Numbered from the stretch's first letter, positions 7,997 through 16,924 are shown. The stretch is DNA of 64,000 nt from Hyphomicrobiales bacterium (GCA_900470965.1 UCCS01000004.1:1-64000); one strand, 5' to 3'. Program-made: numbers and translations. Notes: generated from the sequence alone by a model not told the origin.

Positions 7997-8753
7997 GCTT
8001 CTCATCCCTGGCGGCCGGGCGCATCAGATCGGGCAGGTCCGTACAGATGCCGAGTACCGGAAGCTTCATGATGTCGGACAAAATGGCCGGCCGTTCCTCG
8101 TGCCACAGCACGATCTCACGGCTTTCGCCGAAGGCTCGCCGCATCAGCTCTTCTGTGACCAGATCCTGCGGGCGCTCGCCGGCCCTTTCCCAGCAAAGGT
8201 GCAGGATATCGGCGCCGGCTTCATCGCCAGCTGCGTGTGGATCGTGGCCAACACGGACCAGTACCGAGAGCGGGTAATCGCAGCCCGCATCACGAAGCTC
8301 ACGCACTTGCGCGGTATCGAAAGAGCCGAGGCAGGCAAAGCGCTGGTTTTTCTCAATAAGATGCTTCCAGCACCGAAGCCCCGTGCCCGGCGCCTTGAGC
8401 TCGATATAGAGGCCTGTATTGGTCCGCCGTCCAAGGGCTGCGACCGCCTCGAAGGTCGGAACGTTGACGCCTTCGAGAGCAGCAAGCTCGGCCGCCGTCA
8501 TCTCAGAAATTCGGCGGTCGATACCGAAGACGCGTTCGAGATGATCGTCGTGGGAAACGACAACCACACCATCTTTGGTGAGTTGCGTGTCGAGCTCCCA
8601 CATTTCCGCGCCGAGTTCGGCAGCGCGCTGGAAGGCTTCGACGGTATTCTCCCGCTCATGACCACTTGCACCGCGATGGCCGATGCAGAAAGGTAGATAT
8701 CCCTTGTTCGAGGGCCAATCATAACGTTCGAAGAAAGACGAGAAGTCACGCAT
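7980..8753 (-). CDS. Glycerophosphodiester phosphodiesterase
   Basis: 257 residues with an intact GDPD active site: CIGHRGASGHERENTVEAF (HR and E-N-T near residues 25-39), MWELDTQLTKDGVVVVSHD (E-x-D and HD near 51-69), and later YIELK and CTDLPDLM. It has no signal peptide, like cytoplasmic UgpQ. It would hydrolyse imported glycerophosphodiesters to glycerol-3-phosphate plus an alcohol. It starts 3 bases after the ATPase stop and overlaps the LacI gene start, so it is part of the operon. Confidence 0.9.
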   Translation of the reverse strand: MRDFSSFFERYDWPSNKGYLPFCIGHRGASGHERENTVEAFQRAAELGAEMWELDTQLTKDGVVVVSHDDHLERVFGIDRRISEMTAAELAALEGVNVPTFEAVAALGRRTNTGLYIELKAPGTGLRCWKHLIEKNQRFACLGSFDTAQVRELRDAGCDYPLSVLVRVGHDPHAAGDEAGADILHLCWERAGERPQDLVTEELMRRAFGESREIVLWHEERPAILSDIMKLPVLGICTDLPDLMRPAARDEKHGRQG

Positions 8754-8756
8754 CGC

Positions 8757-9806
8757 TCAGAGCCTCCGGCCTTCTTCATCGAAGACGAACACGCCTCGGC
8801 TGTCGATCGCCCACTTCACCTCGTCGCCGACGGTGATGTCATTGCGGACCGGCTGAATGGACCGCAGCAGCGAGCCGCCGGCAAGCTGCACGTCGTAAAG
8901 GTTCTCGCGGCCCTGCGTTTCGGCAAAGGTGACCTTGCCGGGAACGGCGATGTCGCCGGCCGGATTGAAATGTTCGGGGCGCACGCCGAGCGTCAGCTTG
9001 GTGCCCTCGGCGGCCTGGACCGATACCGGCACGCGGATCTCGCTTTCCGGCATGGCGAAAGCGCCATCCTTCATCACGCCACGCAGGAAGGTGATCGGCG
9101 GATTGCCAAGGAAGCCGGCGACGAAGGCAGTGCGCGGGTCGCTATACATCTCGGCCGGCGTCGCGATCTGCACGATCTCGCCTTCCTTCATGATGGCAAT
9201 GCGGTCGCACATGCTCATCGCTTCCACCTGATCATGGGTGACGAGGACGGCGGTGATGCCCGTCTCGCGCTGGATGCGGCGAATTTCCGAACGCATTTCG
9301 AGGCGAAGCTTGGCATCGAGATTGGCAAGCGGCTCGTCGAGCAGCAGGACGTCCGGCTTGCGGATCAGCGCACGGGCAAGGGCTACGCGCTGCTGCTGGC
9401 CGCCGGAAAGCTGGGCTGGCCGGCGCTCCATCAGATTGCCGATCTGCACGAGGCCGGAAATGCGCTCGACCTCCTTGCGGATATCGGCCGCATTGACGCC
9501 CTTCACCTTCAGCGGAAAGCCGATGTTCTCTGCAACCGTCATATGCGGATAGAGCGCATAGGACTGAAAGACGACGCCGACATTGCGCATCTGGCTCGGC
9601 AGGTCGGTGACGTCCCGGTCGCCAAAGAGAATACGGCCACCGGTCGGGCGATGGATGCCGCAGATGGCAAACAGCGTTGTGGACTTGCCGCAGCCCGAGG
9701 GCCCGAGAAGCGCCAGCATCTCGCCGCTGCCGACTTCGAGATTCATGTTCTCGATGACCTTGGTGGAGCCGAAGCTCTTCGAAAAATTGTCGAGGAGGAT
9801 ACGCAT
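8757..9806 (-). CDS. ABC transporter ATP-binding protein, UgpC/MalK type
   Basis: 349 residues, the usual length for carbohydrate importers of the CUT1 class. Walker A is GPSGCGKST at about 35-43, the signature is LSGGQQQRVALA near 133-144, Walker B is DVLLLDEPLANLD, and the C-terminal TOBE region holds LGVRPEHF. It energises the two permeases encoded just upstream. The ATG overlaps the stop of the MalG-type permease by one base. Confidence 0.92.
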   Translation of the reverse strand: MRILLDNFSKSFGSTKVIENMNLEVGSGEMLALLGPSGCGKSTTLFAICGIHRPTGGRILFGDRDVTDLPSQMRNVGVVFQSYALYPHMTVAENIGFPLKVKGVNAADIRKEVERISGLVQIGNLMERRPAQLSGGQQQRVALARALIRKPDVLLLDEPLANLDAKLRLEMRSEIRRIQRETGITAVLVTHDQVEAMSMCDRIAIMKEGEIVQIATPAEMYSDPRTAFVAGFLGNPPITFLRGVMKDGAFAMPESEIRVPVSVQAAEGTKLTLGVRPEHFNPAGDIAVPGKVTFAETQGRENLYDVQLAGGSLLRSIQPVRNDITVGDEVKWAIDSRGVFVFDEEGRRL

Positions 9807-10648
9807 CAGCCTTTGCTCCCGCCGCCATAGATGTTCATGAGATATTTGTGGAAGAGTGCGTAGGCGATCAGAACCGGGATGACGTAGAAGAGGCCTACCG
9901 CCTTGAACATGTTGAAATCATAATTGTTATCGTCGGCGAGGAAGCCGGCGAGATAGACCGAGAGCACCTGCACCTGATTGCCGGGCGCTAGCACCTGCGG
10001 CAGGATGAATTCGCCCCAGCCGGACAGGAACGAGAAGAGGCCAAGCGCCATGATGCCCGGACCTACCTGCGGCAGAACGAGGCTGCGCCAGACCCGGAAC
10101 CGCGAAGCGCCATCGACGACGCCCGCCATCTCGATTTCCCACGGCACCGTGTCGTAGAAGCCCTTCATCAACCAGATGCCGAGCGGCAGATCAATCGCCG
10201 CCTTGACCAGGATGACGCCGATCAGGGAATTGTAGAGGCCGATCATCTGCAGCACGATGAAGATGGCGATGATCAGCGTTACCGACGGGAAGGCGTGGAG
10301 CACCATGACACCGGCAAGGAAGAAGCCGCGCGCAGGTACATTGAGCCGCGACAGCACATAGCCTGCCATCGACGAGACGATGACGACCACGCTCGTCGTG
10401 GAGCTGGCGAAAAGCAGCGTATTGAGCGTCACGATCCAGATGTTCGGCTTGCCTTCGGTCGTCTGCCACAGGAAGCGCCAGTGCTGGAGGGTGAAGCTGG
10501 AGGGTATGAGCGAGCCGGCCGCCTTCACCGTTACCGTGTCGATGAAAAAATAGGCATACATCAAAAGCAGTGGCAGGCTGACGACGGCGAGCGCGGCAAT
10601 GACCGGCCAACTGCTGAAATTCGCGGAAGGTTGCGCTTTTTCGGCCAT
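9806..10648 (-). CDS. ABC transporter permease, MalG/UgpE type
   Basis: 280 residues with an N-terminal membrane helix, a periplasmic loop with LIPSSFTLQHWRFLW, and the CUT1 coupling loop EIEMAGVVDGASRFRVWRSL near residues 190-209. Six hydrophobic spans are visible. It forms the channel with the larger MalF-type subunit encoded 3 bases upstream. Confidence 0.92.
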   Translation of the reverse strand: MAEKAQPSANFSSWPVIAALAVVSLPLLLMYAYFFIDTVTVKAAGSLIPSSFTLQHWRFLWQTTEGKPNIWIVTLNTLLFASSTTSVVVIVSSMAGYVLSRLNVPARGFFLAGVMVLHAFPSVTLIIAIFIVLQMIGLYNSLIGVILVKAAIDLPLGIWLMKGFYDTVPWEIEMAGVVDGASRFRVWRSLVLPQVGPGIMALGLFSFLSGWGEFILPQVLAPGNQVQVLSVYLAGFLADDNNYDFNMFKAVGLFYVIPVLIAYALFHKYLMNIYGGGSKG

Positions 10649-10651
10649 GGG

Positions 10652-11953
10652 TCAGTCCTCGATCAGCGGCTTGGAGACAAGCGTGCCGTAGTTGAAGATG
10701 CGCAGATAGATCAGAGACAGTGTCACGCCGATGACCACAAGCACGAGGGCCATGGCGGCGCCGAGACCGTATTCCAGGTTGCCGGCGTAGTTGTTGAGCG
10801 CCGTATGGTAGGCGGCGAGCGCCCAGATTTCGGTCGCCCTGCCGGGTCCGCCGTTCGTCGAAAGCAGGATTTCGTTGAAGGAGGCGAGCAGCGAGAGCGT
10901 CTGGTAGCAGGTGACGAAGAGGATCGGCCAGCGCATCTGCGGCAGGATGATGTAGCGGATCTGCTGCCAGCGCGACGCGCCGTCAACCTCGCTCGCATAG
11001 AACTGGCTCTTCGGAATAGCCTTCATCGCAGACGAGAAAACCAGCATGCCCATGGAGGCGCCGATGAAGCCATTGATCATGACAACGAAGACCCAGGCAT
11101 TATAGGCATTGTCGAGTAGGTAATTCTTCGGCGGATAACCGAAATTGCCCATCAGCGTGGAAATGAAGCCGGTATCCCAGGCAAGCCATTTCCAGAGCAT
11201 GACATAGATGACGACGGGCGTGATGCGCGGCAGCAGCCAGACACCCCGGAAAAAGGAAGCCGGTGCCGCCGGCATGTAATGCGTCCAGATGGCAAGCAGC
11301 AGCGCATAGCCGACATTGAAGATGATCAGCACCAGCGCGACGTAGAGCACTGTATTCAGCAGCACGCGGGCCATATCCGGCGAGGAGGCCATGCGCGAGA
11401 AATTGTCAGATGTCCAAACCCAACCGGTATAGGTGGCCTTGGCGACCTGTTCCTTCTGGTCGGGCGTCAGCTTGAAGCCGAGCGTATCGAGGGCGGAGAA
11501 AAGCTCTTCCTTGCTGTCGAAGCGGGCGTTGACGACCGAGCGGTTGAACTGGTCGGAAATTTGTTTGACCTCGCGCGTCGAGGGGCGCTCGTTCAGGTCC
11601 TTGATCATGCGCTCGATTTCGCGGCGTGATGGGAAGACCTCGTTCATATGCTTTTCGCGCAGTTCCGAGACGATGGCTGACGAGAGGCTCAGGTCTTCGA
11701 CGGCCTTCAGGCCAGCTTCGTCGATCGTGTAGCGCGGCTCGCCCAGCTGATCGGCGATATCGGGCATGGTCGATTTGAGCGTGATCAGCGAATTCGGCGC
11801 GACCTGGTAGACGCCGCCGGAAATGCCGGTCGCCGTCGTCATGTTCGTCATCGAGAAGACGGCGGTCAGAACGACCGGTAACAGGAAGAACAGAAGGATC
11901 ATGATCGCTGCAGGTGTGATCATCACCAGCCCAAGCGTTCTGGACGATTTCAT
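10652..11953 (-). CDS. ABC transporter permease, MalF/UgpA type with enlarged periplasmic domain
   Basis: 433 residues, against about 300 for most UgpA-type permeases. The first membrane helix is at about residues 7-29. It is followed by a polar, charged segment of roughly 130 residues (about 45-180) containing EFPSRREIERM-like helices, before the remaining spans begin near residue 195. The coupling loop EVDGASRWQQIRYIILPQ is near residues 325-342. The extra segment recalls the P2 loop of MalF, which contacts the binding protein, but the sequence is not recognisably the same. Same operon as the binding protein 71 bases upstream. Confidence 0.9.
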   Translation of the reverse strand: MKSSRTLGLVMITPAAIMILLFFLLPVVLTAVFSMTNMTTATGISGGVYQVAPNSLITLKSTMPDIADQLGEPRYTIDEAGLKAVEDLSLSSAIVSELREKHMNEVFPSRREIERMIKDLNERPSTREVKQISDQFNRSVVNARFDSKEELFSALDTLGFKLTPDQKEQVAKATYTGWVWTSDNFSRMASSPDMARVLLNTVLYVALVLIIFNVGYALLLAIWTHYMPAAPASFFRGVWLLPRITPVVIYVMLWKWLAWDTGFISTLMGNFGYPPKNYLLDNAYNAWVFVVMINGFIGASMGMLVFSSAMKAIPKSQFYASEVDGASRWQQIRYIILPQMRWPILFVTCYQTLSLLASFNEILLSTNGGPGRATEIWALAAYHTALNNYAGNLEYGLGAAMALVLVVIGVTLSLIYLRIFNYGTLVSKPLIED

Positions 11954-12024
11954 GGAAGTCCCCTCATGGACGACGCTCCGGAAGGCGGTGTTTAGCCACC
12001 GCCTTCCGGCAGAGTGCGTCGATC

Positions 12025-13371
12025 TTAGCGGATGACGATCTTGTCGCCGAGCGTGGTCTTCAGCTCGCTCTCGGCATCATTGACGGCGGCGTCGACAGTC
12101 TTGGCGCCCGTCCAGGATGCTTCAAGGTTCTTCCACATGATGTTCCAGTAGGTGCCGAAATCGGAATTGTTCGGCATCGCGTTGGCGTGGGGCAGCAGTC
12201 GCTCCGTCGCCTCGCGGGCCCAGCGATTGGCGGCGTAGAAATCAACGGCTGATTCGGACTTGGAGACACCGAGATGCGCCGACTTGATAGCGTGCAGCGC
12301 ATTGGTGCGCGGCTCCGAAGCGATCGTGATCAGCTGGGCTGCGATCTGCGTGTCCTCGTCGCTATGACCCGATGTCAGCAGGTAAACGAGAGGGTGCGTC
12401 AGCGTGTTGGCCTTGCCGCCTTCGCCAGCCGGAATCAGCGTGAAGGCGATGTTGCCGAAGAAGTCTTTCAGGCCTTCCTGGTTGACCATGCGGGCATAGT
12501 GCCAGGTGCCGGCGTCCCAGATGCCGGCCTTGCCGCTGGAGACTTCCTTCCACCACTGGTCGCCCGGCATGCCGATGTGGTTCTTCTTGGTGACGCCGGA
12601 AGCAACGGCATCAGCAAAGAACTGGTACGTGCGCTTCATCGCAGCCTTGTCGAAAACGAGCTTGCCGTTCTCTTCCATGGCTCCGCCGAAGGAGGTGTAA
12701 AACTGCCAGTAATCAGGACCGTTGCTGGTGCGCGGATAGAAGCCGTAGCCGGGCTGCACGAGGCCCTTGTCCTGCATCTTCTTGGCGTCTTCGAGCAAGT
12801 TCTTCATCGTGTACTTGCCGTCCTGGACGTTCTGCGGCAGCGCGTCGAGGTCAGCATCGCTGTAGCCGATCGCCTTCATGTGCGGCTTCCAGAACAGCAT
12901 CGGGCGGGATTCTGCATCCTGCGGGATGCCGTAGACCGAGCCATTGTAGGAGGCGATCTGCATCAGGTTTTCGTAGATGTCGTTAAGCGGCCAGGAGTCG
13001 AGGTCGACATAATCCTCCACAGGAACGATGAGGCCGGCCTGCGACCAGGGAGCGATGTCTTCATGGCCGCTGACGACGATATTCGGAGCCTTTTTGGCTT
13101 CGGCGGCAAGCGTCAGCGCCTGCTTGAAATCATCCCAACCGGAGTAAGGGGTCTTTTCAACAATGATCTTCAGATCTTCGCCCTTCAAAGCAGCTTCGCG
13201 CTGAAGCTGCTGAGCGGCGATCTCAATGGCATCGAGGCGATAAACGTCGTTCGGGCCGGTACCACCAGCCCAGACGCTGATGTGAACATCCTTGGCAAGC
13301 GCAAATGCAGAGGTCGAGGCCAGGATTGCGGCCGCAACGGTAAGGGATTTCAGTGTCGGCAAAATGGTCAT
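12025..13371 (-). CDS. ABC transporter substrate-binding protein, carbohydrate/UgpB-like
   Basis: 448 residues with a Sec signal peptide (LKSLTVAAAILASTSAFALA) followed by mature KDVHISVWAGG. The layout is that of a family-1 extracellular binding protein: an SGHEDIAPWSQAGLIVPV hinge segment and GSVYGIPQDAESRPMLFWKP, typical of sugar and glycerophosphoryl-diester receptors. ATG 13371 follows GGGAG by nine bases; longer frames upstream lack a signal peptide at the start. It is the first gene of the seven-gene operon down to the phosphatase. The ligand is not proven; the GDPD and phosphatase suggest a phosphodiester. Confidence 0.9.
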   Translation of the reverse strand: MTILPTLKSLTVAAAILASTSAFALAKDVHISVWAGGTGPNDVYRLDAIEIAAQQLQREAALKGEDLKIIVEKTPYSGWDDFKQALTLAAEAKKAPNIVVSGHEDIAPWSQAGLIVPVEDYVDLDSWPLNDIYENLMQIASYNGSVYGIPQDAESRPMLFWKPHMKAIGYSDADLDALPQNVQDGKYTMKNLLEDAKKMQDKGLVQPGYGFYPRTSNGPDYWQFYTSFGGAMEENGKLVFDKAAMKRTYQFFADAVASGVTKKNHIGMPGDQWWKEVSSGKAGIWDAGTWHYARMVNQEGLKDFFGNIAFTLIPAGEGGKANTLTHPLVYLLTSGHSDEDTQIAAQLITIASEPRTNALHAIKSAHLGVSKSESAVDFYAANRWAREATERLLPHANAMPNNSDFGTYWNIMWKNLEASWTGAKTVDAAVNDAESELKTTLGDKIVIR

Positions 13372-13506
13372 CTTCTTCGTCTCCCTAGAAGAGCAGTGTG
13401 AGGCCTCTTGACGGGTCATCACTGGTGTTGATGGCCGTTCCGATAGCCCCACGAAAACGTGGCGTATCCCGCTCTAGGGGGCGAACGTAACGGCCGAATG
13501 ACAAAA

Positions 13507-13522
13507 TTGAGCACGTGTGCAA
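13507..13522 (-). promoter_or_regulatory. LacI-type operator
   Basis: TTGAGCACGTGTGCAA is a 12/16 palindrome centred on CG, the format of LacI-family operators. It lies directly downstream of the predicted -10 of the transport operon and would overlap the transcription start, fitting repression by the LacI-family protein of this operon. Confidence 0.5.
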
Positions 13523-13526
13523 AATT

Positions 13527-13554
13527 ATTATGACGATGTTCTCGACGTGGTCAA
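13527..13554 (-). promoter_or_regulatory. Promoter of the carbohydrate/phosphodiester transport operon
   Basis: On the minus strand TTGACC (13554-13549) and CATAAT (13532-13527) are separated by 16 bases. The start codon of the binding-protein gene lies about 150 bases downstream. Confidence 0.45.
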
Positions 13555-13932
13555 TCGCTGATGGAAAGGCCAGTTCAGCTGCCGGCGGAAATTGATATCA
13601 AAGGACGCAACGACGCCGGTCATCGACCGCGACACGGACCCTGCGTCCACATTCAAGCTCTTGCCTACCTTTTCTCAATCGGCTAGTAATCTCGCCGGAG
13701 CTGTTCAACAACGGAGGCGTGCAATGACAGATATTTCTTCGTCCCACGCCTCTTTGGCATAGCCTTCGAAGCTCCCAACCCTTGCCCCTATCCGGGGTCT
13801 TTCAAGCTTCACCATCCAAAGATGGCACCCGTTTCGCACGCAGCGCCTGGCAGCGATAACGACTGCGCCTGATCTTGCTGCGCACATTCAGCTTGAAAGA
13901 AGGGCGGTCCAGAATTCTGGCCGCATTTGATC
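13555..13932. other. Intergenic stretch, no convincing gene
   Basis: No reading frame here has a good start and protein-like composition. At 13862-13879 a segment nearly repeats 14082-14100 inside the DUF1127-like gene but with one base missing, suggesting a decayed copy. CCAGAATTCTGG at 13909-13920 is a perfect 12-bp palindrome just before that gene. Confidence 0.5.
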
Positions 13933-14115
13933 ATGAACAATCAACACGCCGGCGAGAGCCTGGCGACATCCGTGAGCGAGCTCTGCTCGCGCTTCAGCTT
14001 TAGAGAAATTCTCGTCGCAACCATCATTGCCCGGTGGAGACGTCGTCGCGTCGTGAACAGCGTCGAAGCTTTCCCACCATGGCTGCGCCGTGATCTTGCT
14101 CTGTTCGATGAGTAA
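13933..14115 (+). CDS. DUF1127-like small protein
   Basis: About 60 residues. The C-terminal half reads ARWRRRRVVNSVEAF then PPWLRRDLALFDE, the pattern of rhizobial DUF1127 proteins (arginine-rich helix, then 'L...LrrDlGl'). The N-terminal half is an extended polar region seen in the longer members. The ATG at 13933 lacks a strong ribosome site. DUF1127 proteins bind RNA or affect small-molecule metabolism in some alphaproteobacteria; no role can be given here. It is followed by a hairpin. Confidence 0.4.
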   Translation: MNNQHAGESLATSVSELCSRFSFREILVATIIARWRRRRVVNSVEAFPPWLRRDLALFDE

Positions 14116-14150
14116 GTCCCACACTTTGCAAACCTTACCGGCGATCAGCT

Positions 14151-14181
14151 GGCGGGTGATCCTCTTTCAGATCATCCCGCC
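14151..14181 (+). terminator. Hairpin downstream of the DUF1127-like gene
   Basis: GGCGGG plus TGATC pair with GATCA plus CCCGCC around an eight-base loop, with a single bulged T. No clear T-run follows. Confidence 0.35.
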
Positions 14182-14342
14182 GGCTTGCGGCCGGCAATCC
14201 GGGTGGCCTTTCGAAGCACCCGAAATCGTCTCTGTAAACCAAGCGATTGAATTTTCTGAAATTGAGATATTAAGTTGAACGCGTGAATCCCCATGCCGCT
14301 TCGCGGTCCCTTGTCGGCTGTTCATCCAGAAGTATCCATCCC

Positions 14343-14801
14343 ATGAGCCTCGAATCCGTCCGCGCCTTCTTCACCGCCAACGCCCCCGACATTGCCATCA
14401 TCGAAACGGCCGGCAGCTCTTCGACGGTCACTCTCGCCGCAGAAGCGCATGGCGTCGAGCCGGCGCAGATCGCCAAGACGATCTGCCTGCGCGTCGGTGA
14501 TCGCATCATGCTGATCGTGGCGAGCGGCATGGCACGTCTTGATAACAGAAAGTTCAAGGACACCTTCGGCGGCAAGGGGCGCATGCTCGACGCAGAGGAA
14601 GTGCTGGCGGTGACCAGCCACCCGGTCGGCGGCGTCTGCCCCTTCGGCCTGCCTGAACCCTTGCCGATCTATTGCGACATGTCGCTAAGGCAGTTCGATG
14701 AGGTCGTTCCGGCCGCCGGCTCGACCAATTCCGCGGTGCGCATCCCCACCGAAAGACTGGCGGAAATCACCCGGGCCGAATGGGTCGACGTCTGCCAGTA
14801 G
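14343..14801 (+). CDS. YbaK/EbsC-family aminoacyl-tRNA deacylase
   Basis: 152 residues, typical for the YbaK/ProX family that hydrolyses mischarged Cys- or Ala-tRNA(Pro). Visible family segments are SSSTVTLAAEAHGVEPAQIAKTICLR near the N-terminus, LDNRKFKDTFG in the middle, and HPVGGVCPFGLPEPLPIYCD around residues 98-117. The final VRIPTERL and AEWVDVCQ also fit. I chose ATG 14343 because it gives the standard family length; the frame is open further upstream. Single gene, no operon partner seen. Confidence 0.85.
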   Translation: MSLESVRAFFTANAPDIAIIETAGSSSTVTLAAEAHGVEPAQIAKTICLRVGDRIMLIVASGMARLDNRKFKDTFGGKGRMLDAEEVLAVTSHPVGGVCPFGLPEPLPIYCDMSLRQFDEVVPAAGSTNSAVRIPTERLAEITRAEWVDVCQ

Positions 14802-14882
14802 TAGCGCACAACTTCACAGCGCAGAAAGAATACCTATATTAGGTCCCGACATGCCATTCAGCGCATGATAGGAGATGAAAGA

Positions 14883-15896
14883 ATGCCCACTGCCGTTTCG
14901 CGTTTTGCCAGGATCGCGGCGATTGCCGTTCTTGCGAGCGCTACCGTCTTTGCTTCGATCGGTGATGCCGATGCGCGCCGCGCCGGTGGATTCGGCGGAT
15001 TCGGAAGCCGCGGCACGCGTACCTTCAGCGCGCCTCCGGTCACGCAGACTGCTCCTGCCCCGGTTGCGCCCATTGAGCGCTCGATGACGCCGCGCCCGCA
15101 GACAACTACGCCCTATAACACACAACAACCCGGCTACGCCCAGCAGCGCCCCGGCTTCTTTGGCGGCTTCGGCCGTTCGATGATCGGCGGCCTGATTGCT
15201 GGCGGTCTGCTCGGTATGCTGCTCGGCCACGGTTTCGGCGGCGGCTTCGGTTTCCTCGGCATGCTCCTGCAGATCGCGCTGATCTTCGGAGCGATCACCC
15301 TTGCCATGCGCTTCTTCGCCAATCGCCGCCAGCCGTCCTACAGCGCAGGCGGCCAGAGCTATGGCGGACCGCAGTCCTATGGCATGTCGCCGGCCAATGG
15401 CGGTTCGTCCTTCCATATTCCGGCAATCGGTTCGGGCTCCAGCGGCCAACAGCAGCACAACGCACGGCCGAGCGATGAGATCGGCCTTGCCCAGGCCGAC
15501 CTCGATCAGTTCGAGGAATTGCTGACCAAGATTCAGACCGCTTATGGTGCGGAGGATTACGGTGCGCTGCGCCGCCTGACGACGCCGGAAGCCATGTCCT
15601 ACCTTGCTGAAGAACTCGGCGAGAACGCGACCAACGGCGTCCGCAACCAGGTTACCGACGTCAAGCTGCTACAGGGCGATATCGCCGAAGCCTGGCGCGA
15701 CGACGGGCTGGAATATGCGACGCTTGCGATGCGCTACTCCTCGATCGACGCCATGGTCGAGCGTAACAGCGGTCGCCTCGTCTCGGGCGACGACCGCCGC
15801 CCGAGCGAAAGCACTGAGGTCTGGACCTTCGTGCGCAAGTCCGGCGCCGACTGGAAGCTTGCCGCCATCCAGGGCACCGGCCAGCGCGCTGCTTAA
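14883..15896 (+). CDS. Tim44-like domain membrane protein
   Basis: 337 residues. An N-terminal signal sequence (IAAIAVLASATVFASIGDADA) is followed by a Gly/Pro/Gln-rich linker, two hydrophobic segments (SMIGGLIAGGLLGMLLG and FLGMLLQIALIFGAITLAM), another Gly/Ser-rich linker, and a C-terminal Tim44-like domain from about residue 205 (LAQADLDQFEELLTKIQTAY to the end). Bacterial Tim44-like proteins are inner-membrane proteins of unclear job. ATG 14883 follows GGAG by eight bases; an in-frame ATG at 14865 lacks one. Its stop overlaps the convergent dehydrogenase gene by four bases. Confidence 0.85.
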   Translation: MPTAVSRFARIAAIAVLASATVFASIGDADARRAGGFGGFGSRGTRTFSAPPVTQTAPAPVAPIERSMTPRPQTTTPYNTQQPGYAQQRPGFFGGFGRSMIGGLIAGGLLGMLLGHGFGGGFGFLGMLLQIALIFGAITLAMRFFANRRQPSYSAGGQSYGGPQSYGMSPANGGSSFHIPAIGSGSSGQQQHNARPSDEIGLAQADLDQFEELLTKIQTAYGAEDYGALRRLTTPEAMSYLAEELGENATNGVRNQVTDVKLLQGDIAEAWRDDGLEYATLAMRYSSIDAMVERNSGRLVSGDDRRPSESTEVWTFVRKSGADWKLAAIQGTGQRAA

Positions 15897-16924
15897 TTAA
15901 CCGAAACGGGTTTGGAGCGCATGCGGGACACCGTTTCGCGCTCCGCCCGCTTGCAGCGCATCGGCGGCAGGCCGCGGTCCATCAGATCCATATCCTCAAG
16001 CACCATGTCGCCCATCCTCTTGAAGGCGATATCGAGTGCACCGGCCCGATGGGCCGAGCGGATGAAGCCCTTGAGGTTCCGCACCGGATGGTCTGACGGC
16101 AACGGCTCCTGCGGATAGACATCGCTTGCCGCAACGATGTGGCCTGACGCGACGGCGGCCATCAGCGCGTCGAAATCCACGACATCGGCACGACTGAGCA
16201 GGATGAAGGCGGCACCCTTGCGCATGCTGGCAAACGCATCCGCACCAAGGAAGCCCCTGTTCTCGCTGGTGACCGATGCTACGACGAAAACGAAATCACT
16301 CTGTGTCAGCACTTCGTTCAGGCTCGCGGGCTGGACGCCATTTTCCTCCAGGATCGAGCGTGGCATCCAGGGATCGAAAACCCTGATCCTGGCGCGAAAG
16401 CCCGACAGAACCCGCCGCAGCGCCTTGCCGAGATCGCCGAAACCGACAATGCCGATCTCGGAACCGGATATTAGCCGGGCGCTTGTATTGCCCTCACCGC
16501 CCCAGAGTTCATTGCCTTCCCGGAAAGCCACATCGGCATCGACGATGCCGCGGGCGAGGCTGAGCGCAAAGCCAAGGCCGATCTCCGCCACCGGCTCGGC
16601 AAAGACCTGTCCGGTCGTCACCACATGAATGCCGCGCTGGAAGAGGATCTCGTAGGGCATGTTGTTGAGGAGATTACTCTCGACATTGAGGATCGAGCGG
16701 AGCTGCGGCATACGACCAAGCGTTTCCGCAGAAAGCGGTGGCTGGCCGATGATGTAGCGCGCCTTGCCGATGACATCATCGTCGAGGACAGCGATGTTTT
16801 CGGGATCGGCCTCGACGATCTCATATTTGGCGTTGAGTTCGGCGCGCGCCTTATCGCTGAAGATCAGGTCGAGCGTACGCGGCTCCGGCGCGCTGATCGC
16901 CAGCGGCCTTTTGGTATTCGTCAT
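15893..16924 (-). CDS. D-isomer-specific 2-hydroxyacid dehydrogenase family protein
   Basis: 343 residues with the NAD-binding glycine motif GIVGFGDLGKALRRVL near the middle and the three catalytic positions of the family: Arg in LLSRADVVD, Glu in DVYPQEPLP, and His in IRSAHRAGA. The usual 'TSRGG' and 'TPHIAG' contexts are altered, so the substrate may be unusual. It would oxidise a D-2-hydroxyacid or reduce a 2-oxoacid with NAD(P). ATG 16924 follows GAGGAGG closely. No operon partner is evident. Confidence 0.85.
   Translation of the reverse strand: MTNTKRPLAISAPEPRTLDLIFSDKARAELNAKYEIVEADPENIAVLDDDVIGKARYIIGQPPLSAETLGRMPQLRSILNVESNLLNNMPYEILFQRGIHVVTTGQVFAEPVAEIGLGFALSLARGIVDADVAFREGNELWGGEGNTSARLISGSEIGIVGFGDLGKALRRVLSGFRARIRVFDPWMPRSILEENGVQPASLNEVLTQSDFVFVVASVTSENRGFLGADAFASMRKGAAFILLSRADVVDFDALMAAVASGHIVAASDVYPQEPLPSDHPVRNLKGFIRSAHRAGALDIAFKRMGDMVLEDMDLMDRGLPPMRCKRAERETVSRMRSKPVSVN

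Noticed and set aside
13705..14124. Minus-strand frames of 60 and 78 codons upstream of the transport operon
   Set aside because: No ribosome sites, no domains, and one is antisense to the better-supported DUF1127-like gene.
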